A stretch of DNA of 64,000 nucleotides from Setophaga petechia (GCA_024362935.1 JANCRA010000003.1:41105291-41169290), one strand, 5' to 3'. Shown: positions 10,029-22,755, counted from the stretch's first letter. The notes: generated from the sequence alone by a model not told the origin. Program-made: numbers and translations.

Positions 10029-13000
10029 GTTAGTGTGCATTATTTTGTCACCTTTTCATCTTTTTGCAATTTATTGTCGCTCTGCATTTTTTGCTTTTTT
10101 TTTTTTTTTATTATACTTTTCTCTTTTTTTATGCCTTTCTTTTTATTGTTTGTTTGTTTGGTTTTTTTTTTCTAATATTTCTTTTTTTTTTTTTTCTGCA
10201 GGTGACTTGATTTACAACAGAATTGATAGTGACGGATGTCGATTTTATGCCATCTGTAGCCCAACATGTAATATTGAACGACATACTGTACATTGTCCTG
10301 TCACTACTTTGCCAGCCACCAGTTCCTCTGAGTGGTCTACAATCACAACAGCAGTTCCTCTGCCTCCCACTTCTACACGTCCTGCTTTTCATGGTTGTGT
10401 TTCCAGTCTTTACCCTCCTTTACAAGTAAGTTGTTTTTGTCTTAGTTTTTGACTGTTGAAATAATATCATTTATTTCGTGGTATGTGATTGGTATAGTTT
10501 CTTGTCTTTAAACCTTACATGTGCTGATTGTCTTAATTATTTTGCTAATGATGGGCAGTGTATAGGACATAATAGTTGAATTTTTCCTCTTTCTGACTTT
10601 CAGTTTTTTATACTGCTAAAGGAGGTGACAATATTCTTTTTTTGTTGCTTTACTTTTAGTAAAACTTTTTGGTGCATTGCATATGTAAGGTATTGTTTCA
10701 CTGACATAATAGAAGGAGTACGTATCTTATTTTTTCACTAAAGGGAAATATTTGAGATTCAGTAAAGGCTTGTATCTGTTTCCATTCTCCTGCCCTTTTA
10801 TCTATACTCCTTATAACTTTATTATGTTCTCTGTTGACCGTGAAGTACGTTATACACAGAATAGAGGAAAGCAGTTCCTGTAATCTGTGTCCCCAAGCTC
10901 CAGAAGAGTTCCTCATGCAGAAGTAACAGGTGTAGTTAAGATTTCCACCTCCTTTTAACATTAAAAAGTTAATCCTGTGTAATATTTCCAACTTCTTTTT
11001 CTCAGTGAAAATTTTCATTTTAGTCTTTTTTTTTGTTTCAGAAAAGTGAGTGTAGTTTATTTCCCATAACATGATCAGAATTTTCAATACCTGTAGTTGC
11101 CATTAAAAGTAATAAATACCAAAATTGAAGAGAAGTAACACACATTGATTTCCTTTCCAACACTACCATTACTAGAAACACAGCATAAATCTAAAAAGAG
11201 CAGTGAAGGTTATACCTGTTTACAGAGTTTTTTGAAAAAGGCTTTTTCTTCATTTTGCAGCCTGGAGAAAGATTCAAATTATCCAATTGTACAGAAATCA
11301 TCTGTAACGGAGACAACAATATAGACGTAGTACCAACGTACTGCCCACCAGTAAAGGAAATTACCTGTGCAAACAAATATCCACCAATGCTGGTACCTGA
11401 TGAAAATGGATGCTGTTACCGATATGAGTGTCAATGTAAGCATCATTAGATACAGGAATAACATTTAAAAAATAGAAAAAAAGGCCAAGCTTTACACAGA
11501 TTATATGGGCATTTTCATTTCTTAGGGTTGCTCTATAAATTGCTGTATCTTCGGGTTTTAAATTTTCTTCTACCTAAATTCTCATCTTAATCTTCCATAT
11601 ATTTTCTCTGTACAGGTGTGTGTAGTGGATGGGGTGATCCTCATTACATTACTTTTGATGGAACCTATTATACCTTCCTTGAAAACTGCACTTACGTCCT
11701 GGTGAAACAGATTGTCCCTAGATATGATAACTTCCGTGTTTACATTGACAATTATTACTGTGATGCAAAAGATGGACTCTCCTGCCCTAAATCTATTATT
11801 ATTTTCTACAAATCTGCAGAAGTGGTGCTGACTCGTCAACTCATGAATGGTGTGATGACCAATGTGGTAAATACTTTTTTTCTATTTTTGCAAAAAAGAA
11901 ATAGTGTCTATGAGCCTTACTGATGCTATTTTGAGATACAGTCTGTTAGAATATCACATCATGGAGGTGATCAGGGCAGAGGGTGTCACTAGGGTGAAAA
12001 AAAAGGGTTGCACTGGATGCTAGGAACAAAATTCGTATTTCATGAAAACTGGTACATTGTGCTATACACTTATGTAAACAAGCACACTTTGAAGAAACAC
12101 AAATGCCAATTGCAAGTAGGAATCTTCTCCCGGAGGGAAGATGGATATGTATCACTTATCTGCTGGATGACTGCTTTCTCTCCATATGGAACTTCGGCAC
12201 CAAACAGCCCTGATACGATTTCCCCTTCAATTTCCTATAGTGAAGAGAGGTATAGCTGAAGAAAAGGGGTAACTTAGACTGTCACCTGACCTTCGTGATC
12301 CAAAGTAGTGTTGGCAAAACAATGAAAATGAAAAGAGAGTCCCTCTTTTACACTGGAGAATCTGTTTGTTGATTAGAGAATCTATAGAAAGGGAGAAAAT
12401 TTTGTGTGAATAGGCACTCTCGCCTTACAGTGCCGTGCCAAATTCTCAGTCAGAGACACATGTTTGTTCCCTGTGAAAGAAAACAGTAACTGACAATTTT
12501 AACTCATGTTTTAGCCTGATTCAGTGAGAAGAGAGCTGCAGAATAACTTCTGACAAAAAACTATTGGCAAATAATTTACCTTTATTAACTCATATATAAG
12601 ATACTGGCTGCAAATTGAAAATTGTAAAAAATAAATACAATCACTACTACATAAAACTGGCACTAAGGGCATCTGATTTCATTTTTAATTCAGACAGCCC
12701 TTCCTATGTCAATTACTATGTAATATAGAGATGTTGTGACTACCTGGCAAAGTTATCACATAATAATGGCAGTGATGTTTCTGTAGCTAAAGAAAAGTAC
12801 CACACATTTTCATATGAAAAATGTTTCCAAGGCACATAATCATGAGGGATACAATGAAAATACTTGGATTTATATGCATAGAATACTGTGTATTAGCATA
12901 CAATCACCACAAACACAGTATGTAGAGGCCACTTGGATTATTATCACATTTTAGCAAGATAGCAATACAAGCCAAGATAGCAATGCAAATATATGCTGTC

Positions 13001-16000
13001 ATTAGGATGCCAATGGGCACAGGATGAGATGAACAGCAATATGGACTTATCCATAATTATGAAGATTAGAAAATATATTATTTAAAACAATCAGGCAGAA
13101 GCAGTGATTATTCTGATGTGGTGTTTTGGTTTGTTTTTTTTTTTTAACCGTGCATTCAGATGTACTTCAACAAAAAGATTGTTGGACCAGGCTTCAAAAA
13201 AGATGGCATTTCTTTCTCCACTCTTGGCATCAATATGATTGTTGAAATAGAAGAAATTGGTGCAGTCATCACCTTTAGTGGTCTGATTTTCTCTGTCAAG
13301 CTCCCATACAGCAAATTCGGCAACAACACTGAAGGACAATGTGGTAAGAAGGCTGCACAGATTGGAGGGAGTCCTCTTTCCCCACCCCTATCTTTGTTAT
13401 GCTCACCCACTCTGGCTATGCAGTCTTACAACTGACAGAGATTTTTAAACAGCAGTAAATGGAAATGAGTACAGTTTTGCTCTTCAACTTCTGCAGAATG
13501 TCAAAAGGTCAATATATCTTTGGGGCTGGGGTTTTACATCTGTTTGTTTTTCCATAACCTTAAGTTCAACCTAGAGAAAGTGCTCCCTAGGAAGCAAATC
13601 AAAATATGCATTTCATGAACACATCACACCTAAACATATCGGCCCAGGAATGTATTGTGCATCTCTGATGTGGCTTAGGAGACTTACCCACTTTGTCTCT
13701 TCCAGGAACATGTACAAACAATAAAGAAGATGAATGCCGCTTACCAAGTGGTAAGATCATTTCCTCCTGTCCCCAAATGGCTCATCACTGGATTGTTGAC
13801 AACAACAAGTCATGCCATGGAGTGCCAATACCACCAGTTATAACCACACCTCCACCAAAGCCGCAATGTCAAACACCTCCGCTCTGCAAACTTATCTTGA
13901 GCGAGTAAGAAAACAAATTCATTTTTTCTTGACACAACTGTCTCAGTATCTTACAAGAATAACAGCTATAGCTTTAGCATGTGATAATAACTGAAAACGT
14001 CAACTCAGTGACAAAATATATATAGTAAAAGGCCTTTGCAAAAGAAACTGGTCTGCCTTAATGATTTGCATGCCAAAGATAAATGAGCAAGGAGAAGTAA
14101 AGTCAGAAAATCAGGGATGCAGTGAGCACTAAAATCAATACTCCCTCGATGCAATACTTCCAGAGTTTGTTCATTAAGGATTAAGCAAAGACTGAACTCT
14201 AAATTTGAAGTGGGTCTTCAGTACAAATCATAGAGAAGCCATTTACCAAACAGGTGAAGAGAGCAGATGCAAACAGCTGAGAAAAGTCCTTCTTTCTTTG
14301 TACGTTTTACCTAAAATATGGAGTTCCAAAAGTGCAAAAGCTTGTTGTCTGAAGTATGTCCTATACCTGTGTAGGCTGACAAGGTTACTTATAAAAGCCC
14401 TCTTATACATGCTTTCTGTAGTATCTAGTAAGCTTGGAGCTATTTTACATGTGAATTTTCTACTGCTACTTTTTTCATTCCTTTTTTCTCAATGTAGTGC
14501 AGTTGCATTTCACACTATATTTCTGGGGTCAAGCCACTAAAAAGTTGCATACACATACAGAAATACTATGACTATTAACATCTTTAGGAAAAAAAGGCAC
14601 TACAGATTTCTTAATCTTTCCTGAATCTATCTCCCAGCTTACTGGCCATTCCTAGGGTCTCGTTTCTCATAATACCTTCCTTTCTGAAGCAGAGTCATAT
14701 GGTATTAACTGGAAAGTGTTGTCTGACAGGGACAGACTTTGTATAATGGCCCATTAATATAGAAGGGGGTTGCTTTCTTTACTATCTGCAGGGTTTTTGC
14801 AGAATGTCATACCGTGATACCACCAGAACCATTTTTCAAAGGCTGTGTTTTTGATGGATGTCGCATAGATGATGAATCCATGCAGTGCTCCAGTTTGGAG
14901 ATATATGCTACAGAGTGTGCTGCTAGGGGTGTCTGCATTGACTGGAGAGGAATGACCAACAATACATGTTGTAAGTATTGCAGGACCAAAATGTGTGTGA
15001 TAAATGGTAGAAATTAGGGCTTTATTCACTAAACAGTCTTATATCTGACACTTGGTTACTGTCTACAAAAACCCAGTGGGGTCCTTTCTCACAGAAGCTG
15101 CAGACTAAGAAGACAAAGCTGTAGTAATTTTTTTTCTGAAAAAAATGCATCTACTGTCAATTTTTAATCTTTTTTTTTTGTCTTTTTTCCATGCAGCATT
15201 CAGCTGTCCATCAAGCATGGTATACAAGCCATGTGGGCCCATTAATCCAGTTACTTGTGACCAAAGGTATGGAAAAACAAAACACCCCACCCTGAAGCAC
15301 CTGCTTATATTTTTTTTATCTATCTACTTTCCTCAGAAATTTGAGTTATTTCACAATGAAATGTGTTGTGAATTTCACTAACTTATTCAAGATTTATAAA
15401 TACCAGTCAGCCCTAGGAACAGGTGCTTCCTGTTGCCCTTCAGAAAGTGTACATTTTTTGTCTCTCTTGTATCTGACATGATATGCAGCTCTGCCCTCTG
15501 CCTCACCACAAAAGTGTTGTAGTCAAGCACATATATTCTTCCCATTCCAGCTATGAGCGTCCTGGCTATGGAGTAACTGAAGGCTGTTTCTGTCCCGAAG
15601 GAATGACACTCCTGCATGCAGAGAGCAACATCTGTGTCTCTGAATGCTGTAAGTCATCTGTAGCTAATTTGGGGAATAAATAGAGATTGTTAGGGGAATA
15701 ATTTGGGGAATAAATAGAGGGATTGTTAGTCAGGAGGCCTGAGTTCTATAGTCATCTTCTACATGGTCAGATCATTGCACATCAGCTTCCCTAAGCACCA
15801 CCAGTTACAAATTGAATAATACTCAATATTACCCTTTTTTCCCATCATCCTTCCTTACGTAAGACTCACCAAGATGACAGAACTCTATAGTTCAGCAAAA
15901 TTAGTCTGCATGTTCATTTTCTTGTTAGCTTTATCTTCACAGTATTCTTATTTGAAACTGCACGTATGTATTCCTTTGTCAGTTTTCAACGGTGTAAATA

Positions 16001-19000
16001 CCCATTCATTTGTCTCTTTTTTCCTTTTTCTCTCTAGTCTGCAGAGAACCAAATGGAATGTCCAGATGGGTGAGTATCACAATAAGTGTGGCTTAATGAG
16101 CACAGACAAGTGAAAGAAGATGATATTTAGTATTCCACTAAACCAAAGCTTTGTCACAAATGTTTGTTCACTTTCAGTCTTAAAATAATGAGTACTAGAG
16201 CACCCCTAAAAAATTTAGCAATAAGTGATAAAATATTCTTTCATCAACCTCACATACAGGAAAAAAACTTAAAAAAGAAAAAGAGAGAGAGAGAGAAATG
16301 GTAGTAGTGGAAGTTAGGCATATATGCTTATTTTATTTCCACAAATTTGGCTTGCTAAAATTACTAGAAATGAAAGGAGAGATGGATAACAAAGTTTACC
16401 TGTTGCTTATCATGTTCATATCTTGCATTCTTAGTTCCTCAGCTGCACAGAAATCAGCAACCGAATGTGAAAATGAGTATGTCATATGATCATCTCTTAT
16501 TAAAAAATGGATGTGAGGCTCAATCATTTCTCCTTTAGAACTCCTGTAACTCTCATACTAACACTATTAACAAATAAAAATTAATAGCTTTTGAACTCAG
16601 AACCTTTAGCAGCCTCCAATGTCTTCCTGGAATAAGCAGTTTGAGGGTCTCCTATGAAGTCCAGAATATGAAAAAGCTGATATAATCAGTTATCACTATA
16701 TGTTAACTAGAAGCAAATAAAATTATTTTGGTTTAATTTTGTATTTAATTTTTCTTCTTTCCTTTGTCTGTGTTTTTCTTTTTTATTTAGCCAGGAGAAA
16801 AATGGACAAAAGATTGTCGGGAATGTGTCTGTGACAAAAATACTCTTAAGGTGAAATGTACAAAGCACGAATGTTCTCTGACACAGCAAGTATTTTGTGA
16901 AGAACCAGGTTACATGCCTGTTGAGATACCAATACCAGAAGATCCATGCTGTACTAGGACTGAGTGCTGTGAGTACTGTCTTAACCTATTCTGCATGATA
17001 AAGAATTATATTAATTTTAGGAAACTACAGCAATAATTTTCCATTTTTTAATACTTTGCATTGATGTCATAATGCTTTTTAGAGCCATCTTGCAGAGCAT
17101 ACAGTAAATACCTAACGATAACAAATTTAAAGATTAAAAGATTTTATATAGTTAGAGAAGTAACTGAAGATCTCCTATAATTTTACATTTAAAGCCTTTA
17201 ATACTACCACTCTCTGAAACAATATTCAAAAACCATTCAAAACCTTTTTGATTTCATTTCAAAGACCAGTATTAGTAAAATTAACTTTAAAAAATAGTCC
17301 TGACTATTTAAAAATTGCTTAGGAGAGTTCCAGAACCAGTTATCAGACCAGAGAGTCATCACCAGAGATGTCCCCACTGGTACAAATTTCTCTTTGAAAT
17401 TATCTCTTCGCAGCAATTGCTACTCTGTTCTTCTCAGTGTTTTGTTTCACAAAGATTATGGGAAAGCACAATCACATTGAAAACACCTTGGCACATAGAA
17501 TGAATTAGTCATTAAACTATCTTGTGTAAACAACATATTTACCCCATGGGAAGACTTCAGAAGTTGATGTAAAACAAAATTGCTTTAATTGAAAAATTCT
17601 GAGCTTATAATTTTCTATATTCTCTTACATGAAACAGACTGCAACACAAGCCTCTGCAGTGACATCACACCCCTGTGCTTAGAGGGACAGGAAATAATCA
17701 CAATAATGCCACCTGGAAACTGCTGTCCTATCTTTGAATGCAGTAAGTATTGTGCACCCTCCTCATGTGGTATTTACTTCTGTATTTTTCTAAGTTACAA
17801 AATACTTATAAGAGAAAGATGCAAGTTATCTGTGGTATCGTATTGGGCCTTGTTGTGAATGAGTGTTTTAAGGCGACTGCCACAGGCTTACAAAAAGGGC
17901 CTACAAAGCTATGAAACAGAAGTTTTTTCATACATTTCTGTCTCCTAAAACTTACACCATCTTCTTCCTTCTTTACAGGACAGGGCTGTGTAGTCAACGA
18001 AACCTATTATGCAGTAAGTACACAGAGTTACTCACTATAAAAATATACCCTCACATAGTTCACAGTGTTTTTGAGACACCTATCATGGTCCATATTTTGT
18101 AGGAAGGTCTGAGATAAAACATTATTCATTATTTCGCTGAGGTTAACACCCTCTGGACAAGCAAAATCTTATTCTGCTCTCCTTTCTACATTAGCAGAAT
18201 TTGATTCTAAAATCGATATTACCAAACCAGAAACTCTGCTTAAATGAAACAACCAAAATTGTATTTATGCATAGCTTAGCCTATACATAGTTCATCTTTG
18301 TATTTTCTGTGACGTGTATACACGGAGCAACTTGTTTTAACTGACTAATAATGGGTTTTTCCAACTTCCCCTAGCCTGGAGCTGCCATTCCATCAGGCCC
18401 CTGTGAAGAATGTACCTGCTCTGCATCCTCTCCCTCAAGGCCTCACGACCTCACGGTGACATGCCAGCCTGTTATCTGTGACACATACTGCCCACTGGTG
18501 AGTGCTGGTCTGCTGCCAGAAATTCCTATCCCTTTCAGCTCTAATAACCACCATTTCAGGTCAGTGACCTGACTTAATGCCATTGTCTCTCTATTTCTTT
18601 CAAAACAGGGCTATAAATACACTGTGGAACCCGGACAGTGCTGTGGCACGTGCAAGGCAGCAGCTTGTGTAGTGACTGTGGGAGACAACATTACACATGT
18701 GCTCCATGTAATTACCTCTGGTTTACCTCACTTTTGGGGAACTCTGCTAGTCTTTCCATTCTTTCCTCTCCTTGTTGTTGTCACATTTATTTCCTTCATC
18801 TTTTCTCATATTAGACAAATGCTTACTCAGGCAGGGGCTGGACAATCTCCACACAGCCTAAACAACACCTTACACCACAAAACGCCAGTTCTAAGACTTC
18901 TGGAAGCAACTGTGCTATGATACTGAACAATGGCTTTCAGAAATCAACATAGGGAAATACGTAGGCGAAGGCAAAGTGCTATTGTTTGCCTCCAGTTCTG

Positions 19001-21833
19001 AAACTGTAGCATCCATTTGCTCAAAAGACAATTTTATCTGTGGAGGCATTTTGACACATCCATAAATTCTAATGACAAAACCATTGAAATGCAAATCATT
19101 CTTTCCAAATGAGTCCACGAACTTACCCTATTCACACAAAAAGCACCTCTACATCCATGTAAAAATAGAACCTCTTCACTCGGTCAATGAGAAACACTTA
19201 ATAGCAGTATGATAATACAGCAAATAATTATCAGCTGAAATTCAAGGAAGTTGTTTGGAATAATCAAACTACTATGCACAGCAACAATAAGACATTGGAG
19301 GGCTTTTGTTTCATTTTTATATAAGATGATCTGTTGCGGCGTGCTCTTTTTGTTATTTAAACGGTTGTTATAAGTTGTAATTTGGTTTGGATAATGGTAT
19401 GTTCCACCCGCCCCCCCCCCCCCCCTTTTTGTTGTGTATGATTTGTCCCCGGCTGGCCCCTCCCCTGGTTAATCAAGTTGCCCCTGTCAGTCTTTCTCTC
19501 TCCCCCCAGGCAGCCAACCTAGATACATTTGTTTTAATTTTGACTACTTTCAGGAAGGAGAACATTGGAATCCACCTGGTGATAACTGTACCGTTTACAC
19601 ATGTGAAAAACATGCTGACCAGTTCATTCAAGTAATCAAAGAGGCAAGCTGTCCTGCCTTTAACCATGATGAGTGTGATCCAGTAAGTACTGTCCTTCCA
19701 GTTCTCATTTTTGGAAAGGTTGCAGTGCCTAACACCAGTGATAGAAGGATCATAGTGTCCAATGGAAATAACCAGCAGAAGCATCATGCAGGAAGTAGCT
19801 CTCCTGTTATCCTCTCTAAACCTAGACTCAGTCAAATTTTATCTCAGAAAAGCAACTCAAAATTAAAATGAGTGATATAAAAATCCTCACTGAGGATCAG
19901 ACGTGAGAGAAAAATATATAGCATAATATTTTGGATTCCAAGTGTCAAGTGACCAAGAAACAAAAATCAGCCTCTGGCAAGTCACTTATTTCATTCATTG
20001 TGTTACCCTGTGTGTTTTAATCCTTCACCTTTACTGACTTTGGCCACAATATTTTGACTTACATGTTCTAAGAGTTTTATTGCTTGCTGGAATTATACTA
20101 CTAAACTGAGGGGTTTCCTCCATTTCAACTTTCAAATCACGACTTTAATATTGATAAGAGTTATGTACCCTTAATATTTAGCCTTGCTTGAAATTAGGTT
20201 CCATGGCAATACAAAGATATACACAGTCTCTGGTGTCAGAGAAAATCAGGAAGCAGGGAAAGTCTGCTTTATCATGCAGATAAGAAACCTGAGTTATCTT
20301 TTTATGTTTTCCCACTTAAGGATGACATCAGGCTATCTGACGATGGCTGCTGTTTAGTGTGCCGAAGAGTACCGAAACGTAAGTAATAGTAATTTTGTTA
20401 AAAGTATTGATTATATGTGCCTAGTTAGCTATATTAACTCATTTTGCACAATGGGTGCATAGACAGATGAGGTGAAATGACCAGGTTTGGGTTCACTGCT
20501 TCACTGGGTGAGAAGGGAAACAGGTGGAAAAGAAACAGGACATTTCCACTACACATTTTAAGTCAGTGAAACAGATGATGAACTTTCCTATCCCCTACTG
20601 TTAAATGCTGGCTTTTTTGTGGGAGGGTGAGGACAATGACTACTCTCCAACTTCCATAGAAACACTTTCTTTAAGGAGGAAAGTGAAGCCAGTTCTGAGA
20701 GATGGTTGTGCATTGAGCAGTTACCACAGTACTGCTCTTAATTTCTGCATTCTGAATCAAGTGGTCTAAGAAAAAGGGAGAGTTTCATCCACTGATAACA
20801 CAAACACCAAGTCTTCATTTGGCCCTCAGCAATTAAAAGAAAAGTGCATTGTGACTTAGTTTTTTATTTCTGTTCCATCCTCCTTAGTTTTCAGTTACAA
20901 ACTGTCATATCATACACAGCTATCTATTTATATGCACATGTATTTTAACCTGTTTTCCTTTGCTTTGTGATGACCTCAGTTTGTATGAAGTACAATACAA
21001 CTACTGTCATCAACTATAATGGCTGTGTGTCTCCTGCACCTGTTGAGATAACATACTGTGAAGGCAGCTGTGATGCTTACTCACGGTAAGTGGCATAAAA
21101 GATAATGGTGGCCTCTTGTCTTCTACTCTTTACACCAGTTACATCAAGCAAATCACAAGTGTTTTTCTGATGTGTCCAACATCCACCCAGCCTTCAACTG
21201 TTTCCATTGTGCTAATTAACATGATATTGTGCTAGCTTGATTATCTCGAGATTCAGTGTTCAACAGCCTGTTCAGCATCATAGTGAATAGATCGAAATTT
21301 TGATTTTGCCCATTTAAAACTGAGGTTATTTGTTTCTCATTGTTCTCTCACTGGACTGGCTCACTATGTGATCTGGAATAATTCTTTAATTTTTCTGTGC
21401 CTTAATGAAGACTTGGAGTCATATATTTTTACAATGAGGAGCAATTTATCTGTATTTCACCACAATACTGTAAGAATGCTAATATTGTGCAACAGTCCCA
21501 CATGCAAGCACGCAATTTCTGGTTATGTTTTGTAATGTTTGGGAGGGGCAGCATTATATCTCACATAAATTCTGAATCTTTCTCATTGGTGTTTCTATCA
21601 GATATTCTCAAACGACAAACACCATGGTGCACAAATGCTCGTGTTGTCAGGAAATCAAGACCAGCAAGAGAAGGGTGACTCTGATGTGCAGTGATGGAAC
21701 CTCCCTTGATCACTCCTACACCTATGTGGAGAAATGCAGCTGTGTGGATGCTGAGTGCGTTACCCAAGGCAACACCCAACAGGAGACACAGCAGATAAAG
21801 ACCTCTCAGGAGCAAGCAAATGTCAAAAATTAG
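2..21833 (+). CDS. MUC5AC: Gel-forming mucin MUC5AC-like, 3' part (5' end outside window), 19 exons
   Basis: Secreted polymerising mucin. Exons read by splice sites and phase: <2-10028, 10202-10425, 11261-11435, 11616-11866, 13160-13343, 13706-13904, 14792-14970, 15197-15266, 15551-15648, 16038-16069, 16791-16968, 17638-17742, 17979-18013, 18375-18497, 18609-18707, 19554-19682, 20321-20378, 20980-21085, 21602-21833. Every junction is GT-AG and keeps frame; the sum is 12504 nt with stop TAG. Domain order is CysD/PTS array, pre-D4 Cys-rich segment, VWD4 with CSGWGDPHYITF, C8/TIL, VWC modules, CTCK. MUC5AC is preferred because VWD4 closely follows the MUC5AC pattern (TFDGTYYTFLENCTYVLV, DGLSCP, VVLTR) and keeps GDPH, which I recall human MUC5B lacks. 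Many interspersed CysD domains fit MUC5AC/5B better than MUC2. The next same-strand gene looks like MUC5B, as in the human cluster. The N-terminal VWD1-3 part lies upstream of the window. It could also be a bird-specific MUC5AC paralogue. Confidence 0.85.
10029..10201 (+). other. Short pyrimidine-rich intron after the giant exon
   Basis: 173 bp intron, GTTAGT donor and TTTTCTGCAG acceptor. From about 10089 to 10196 it is almost entirely T with some C, including several T runs of 7 or more. The tract serves as an extended polypyrimidine tract before exon 10202-10425. It also keeps a spurious frame open into the intron. Confidence 0.8.
10202..11435 (+). CDS. MUC5AC: MUC5AC pre-D4 cysteine-rich exons (two exons)
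   Basis: Exons 10202-10425 and 11261-11435. The first continues CFCKIGDSIFSPG with GDLIYNRIDSDGCRFYAICS, then a short Thr/Pro-rich stretch. The second reads PGERFKLSNCTEIICNGDNN and ends in a CCYRYECQC motif that joins directly to VWD4. Human MUC5AC and MUC5B have the same Cys-rich module between the PTS region and VWD4. N-glycosylation sequon NCT is visible. Intron 10426-11260 (835 bp) is AT-rich; nothing else is recognised in it. Confidence 0.88.
11616..13343 (+). CDS. MUC5AC: MUC5AC VWD4 domain exons with GDPH site
   Basis: Exons 11616-11866 and 13160-13343. The domain opens with VCSGWGDPHYITFDGTYYTF and runs to SGLIFSVKLPYSKFGNNTEG; the closing QCGTCTN spans the junction to exon 13706. 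GDPH is the motif at which MUC2 and MUC5AC are cleaved between Asp and Pro in the secretory pathway at low pH, creating a reactive C-terminal anhydride. Its presence here is seen; activity is inferred from the family. The phase-0 junction MTN-V/MYFNKK matches the order of the mammalian homologue. Confidence 0.92.
11867..13159 (+). other. Intron within MUC5AC VWD4 (1293 bp)
   Basis: AT-rich intron with GTAAAT donor and TTCAG acceptor. It carries a small imperfect tandem duplication (about 12955-12990, GCAAGATAGCAATACAA-like, two copies). No coding signal or recognised transposon. Confidence 0.6.
13706..15648 (+). CDS. MUC5AC: MUC5AC C8 and TIL modules after VWD4 (four exons)
   Basis: Exons 13706-13904, 14792-14970, 15197-15266, 15551-15648. 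The first finishes VWD4 (GTCTNNKEDECRLPSG) and adds a short Pro/Thr linker. The second is C8-like: FAECHTVIPPEPFFKGCVFD, then a Cys-rich helix region ending CIDWRGMTNNTC. The third and fourth give a TIL fold: CPSSMVYKPCGPINPVTC, then GVTEGCFCPEGMTLLHAESN. This is the usual post-VWD order in mucins and von Willebrand factor. Introns 13905-14791, 14971-15196 and 15267-15550 hold nothing recognisable. Confidence 0.88.
15666..15729 (+). repeat. Small tandem duplication in a MUC5AC intron
   Basis: Two adjacent copies of an AATTTGGGGAATAAATAGAG-type unit of about 30 bp, each followed by a GATTGTTAG element. The copies differ by about one base. It looks like simple slippage in intron 15649-16037. 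Confidence 0.75.
16038..18707 (+). CDS. MUC5AC: MUC5AC von Willebrand C-type modules (six exons, two micro-exons)
   Basis: Exons 16038-16069 (32 nt), 16791-16968, 17638-17742, 17979-18013 (35 nt), 18375-18497, 18609-18707. Motifs in order: CFCREPNGMSRW, PGEKWTKDCRECVCDKN, a CC-x-RTEC end, CNTSLC..PGNCCPIFEC, RQGCVVNETYYA, PGAAIPSGPCEECTC, CDTYCPLGYKY, EPGQCCGTC. These are the paired Cys signatures of VWC modules. The two micro-exons each encode the first strand of a VWC module. Splice phases agree through all six. Intron 16069-16791 has an AG repeat (about 16281-16296). Introns 16969-17637 and 18014-18374 hold nothing recognised. Confidence 0.88.
18708..19553 (+). other. Intron with poly-C tract
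   Basis: 846 bp intron, GTAATT donor and TTTCAG acceptor. It contains a 15-base C run (19411-19425) followed by T5, inside a pyrimidine-rich patch to about 19507. No gene seen. The homopolymer may be length-variable or assembly-sensitive. Confidence 0.65.
19554..20378 (+). CDS. MUC5AC: MUC5AC last VWC-like module (two exons)
   Basis: Exons 19554-19682 and 20321-20378. Reads EGEHWNPPGDNCTVYTCEKH, then ASCPAFNHDECDPDDIRLSD and GCCLVCRRVPK. This matches the segment just before the cystine knot in mammalian MUC5AC (GETW..CVTHQCEKH..GCCRFC pattern). Phase is 0 into the first exon and 1 out of the second. Intron 19683-20320 (638 bp) shows no feature. Confidence 0.86.
20980..21833 (+). CDS. MUC5AC: MUC5AC C-terminal cystine knot (CTCK) exons and stop
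   Basis: Exons 20980-21085 and 21602-21833. The domain reads LCMKYNTTTVINYNGCVSPA, VEITYCEGSCDAYSRYSQ, VHKCSCCQEIKTSKRRVTL and EKCSCVDAEC, then a hydrophilic Gln-rich tail to TAG at 21831-21833. CTCK domains form the C-terminal disulphide-linked dimers of gel-forming mucins in the ER. The CSCC run, the CEGSC motif and the final CxCxxxxC pattern are all present, so the knot looks intact. The intron before it (20379-20979) and the internal one (21086-21601) are unremarkable. Confidence 0.92.
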
Positions 21834-22445
21834 AACTAGAGAGAAGTCCTCAAACAAAGGCTGAGCATAAGACTAAATAAAGAAACTTCAAAAAATACAA
21901 AAGTGTCAAGAGCAGCTAAAATTTTGGATGAACAGATGATATTTTCTGCATAAACCCTGTCTGTCTGTCTGCAGAATTTCAGCTTTCATTATCAATATAT
22001 CTCCCATTGGTTTTTACATCTGTTCTTTTACACCTTAAAGGTGTAAGTTCATTTTGACATTTTCTGTTCATTTGTCTTCTGAGAAGTGCTGGACTTCTAA
22101 TAACATTTTCATTCCAGTTCACCGAGAAAAATCAAAAGACAAGTCCAGAAAACAAACCAAATCCAAGGAAAACTGTGTCCCTCTGCTTCTATAAGTTTCA
22201 TTTTTTGTTGAGGAAAACTTAGAGGGCAGAAAGCCATATCTTTTCAAAACTATACACTTCAATATTTTGAATAATTTATAATGGACATATTTCCCTACAT
22301 GTTTTTGTGAGGAAAAGGAAAAATCCTATTGTGAGAAGCTGCTGCACACTACTTTTTGTTTACATAACACCGTCAGCATAGTAGCTGTATGAAAATATGG
22401 ATTTTTTATTTTGTTTTGTTATGTGGTTAACTGTTTACAGAAGAA

Positions 22446-22473
<28 letters not shown>
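22446..22473 (+). repeat. (AT)14 microsatellite in the 3'UTR
   Basis: Uninterrupted AT dinucleotides, 28 bp, inside the inferred 3'UTR. Confidence 0.95.
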
Positions 22474-22476
<3 letters not shown>

Positions 22477-22755
22477 CCAACAGAGGCATATGAAGGATTT
22501 TTTTTAAAAAAGTATAATAATATTATTAATAATAATAATTGTAAATTCTTTCCTAGGAAGCTTTAAAAAGTTGGACCACTACTATTTATTACTTTTTTTT
22601 TTTTTTGAAACTGATTTATTGGGTAATTTCTTTCAGAATTAATGTTATCCCATTTCTTAACTCTCAGTCATGTTGTCTGGGTATGGTATATTTTCTTTTG
22701 TTTTTGAATATTATTTTATTTTTGTTCCTTAAGAAACTAAAAAGCAATTATGATT

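Noticed and set aside
10033..10452. 139-codon Phe/Leu-rich open frame as a membrane protein
   Set aside because: It reads through the T-rich intron and an exon in the wrong frame; the hydrophobic run is poly-T translation.
2..21833. Gene 1 as MUC2
   Set aside because: The many CysD domains and the VWD4 wording (TFLENCTYVLV, DGLSCP, VVLTR, GVMTN) fit MUC5AC better than MUC2, and the downstream gene is MUC5B-like rather than MUC5AC-like.
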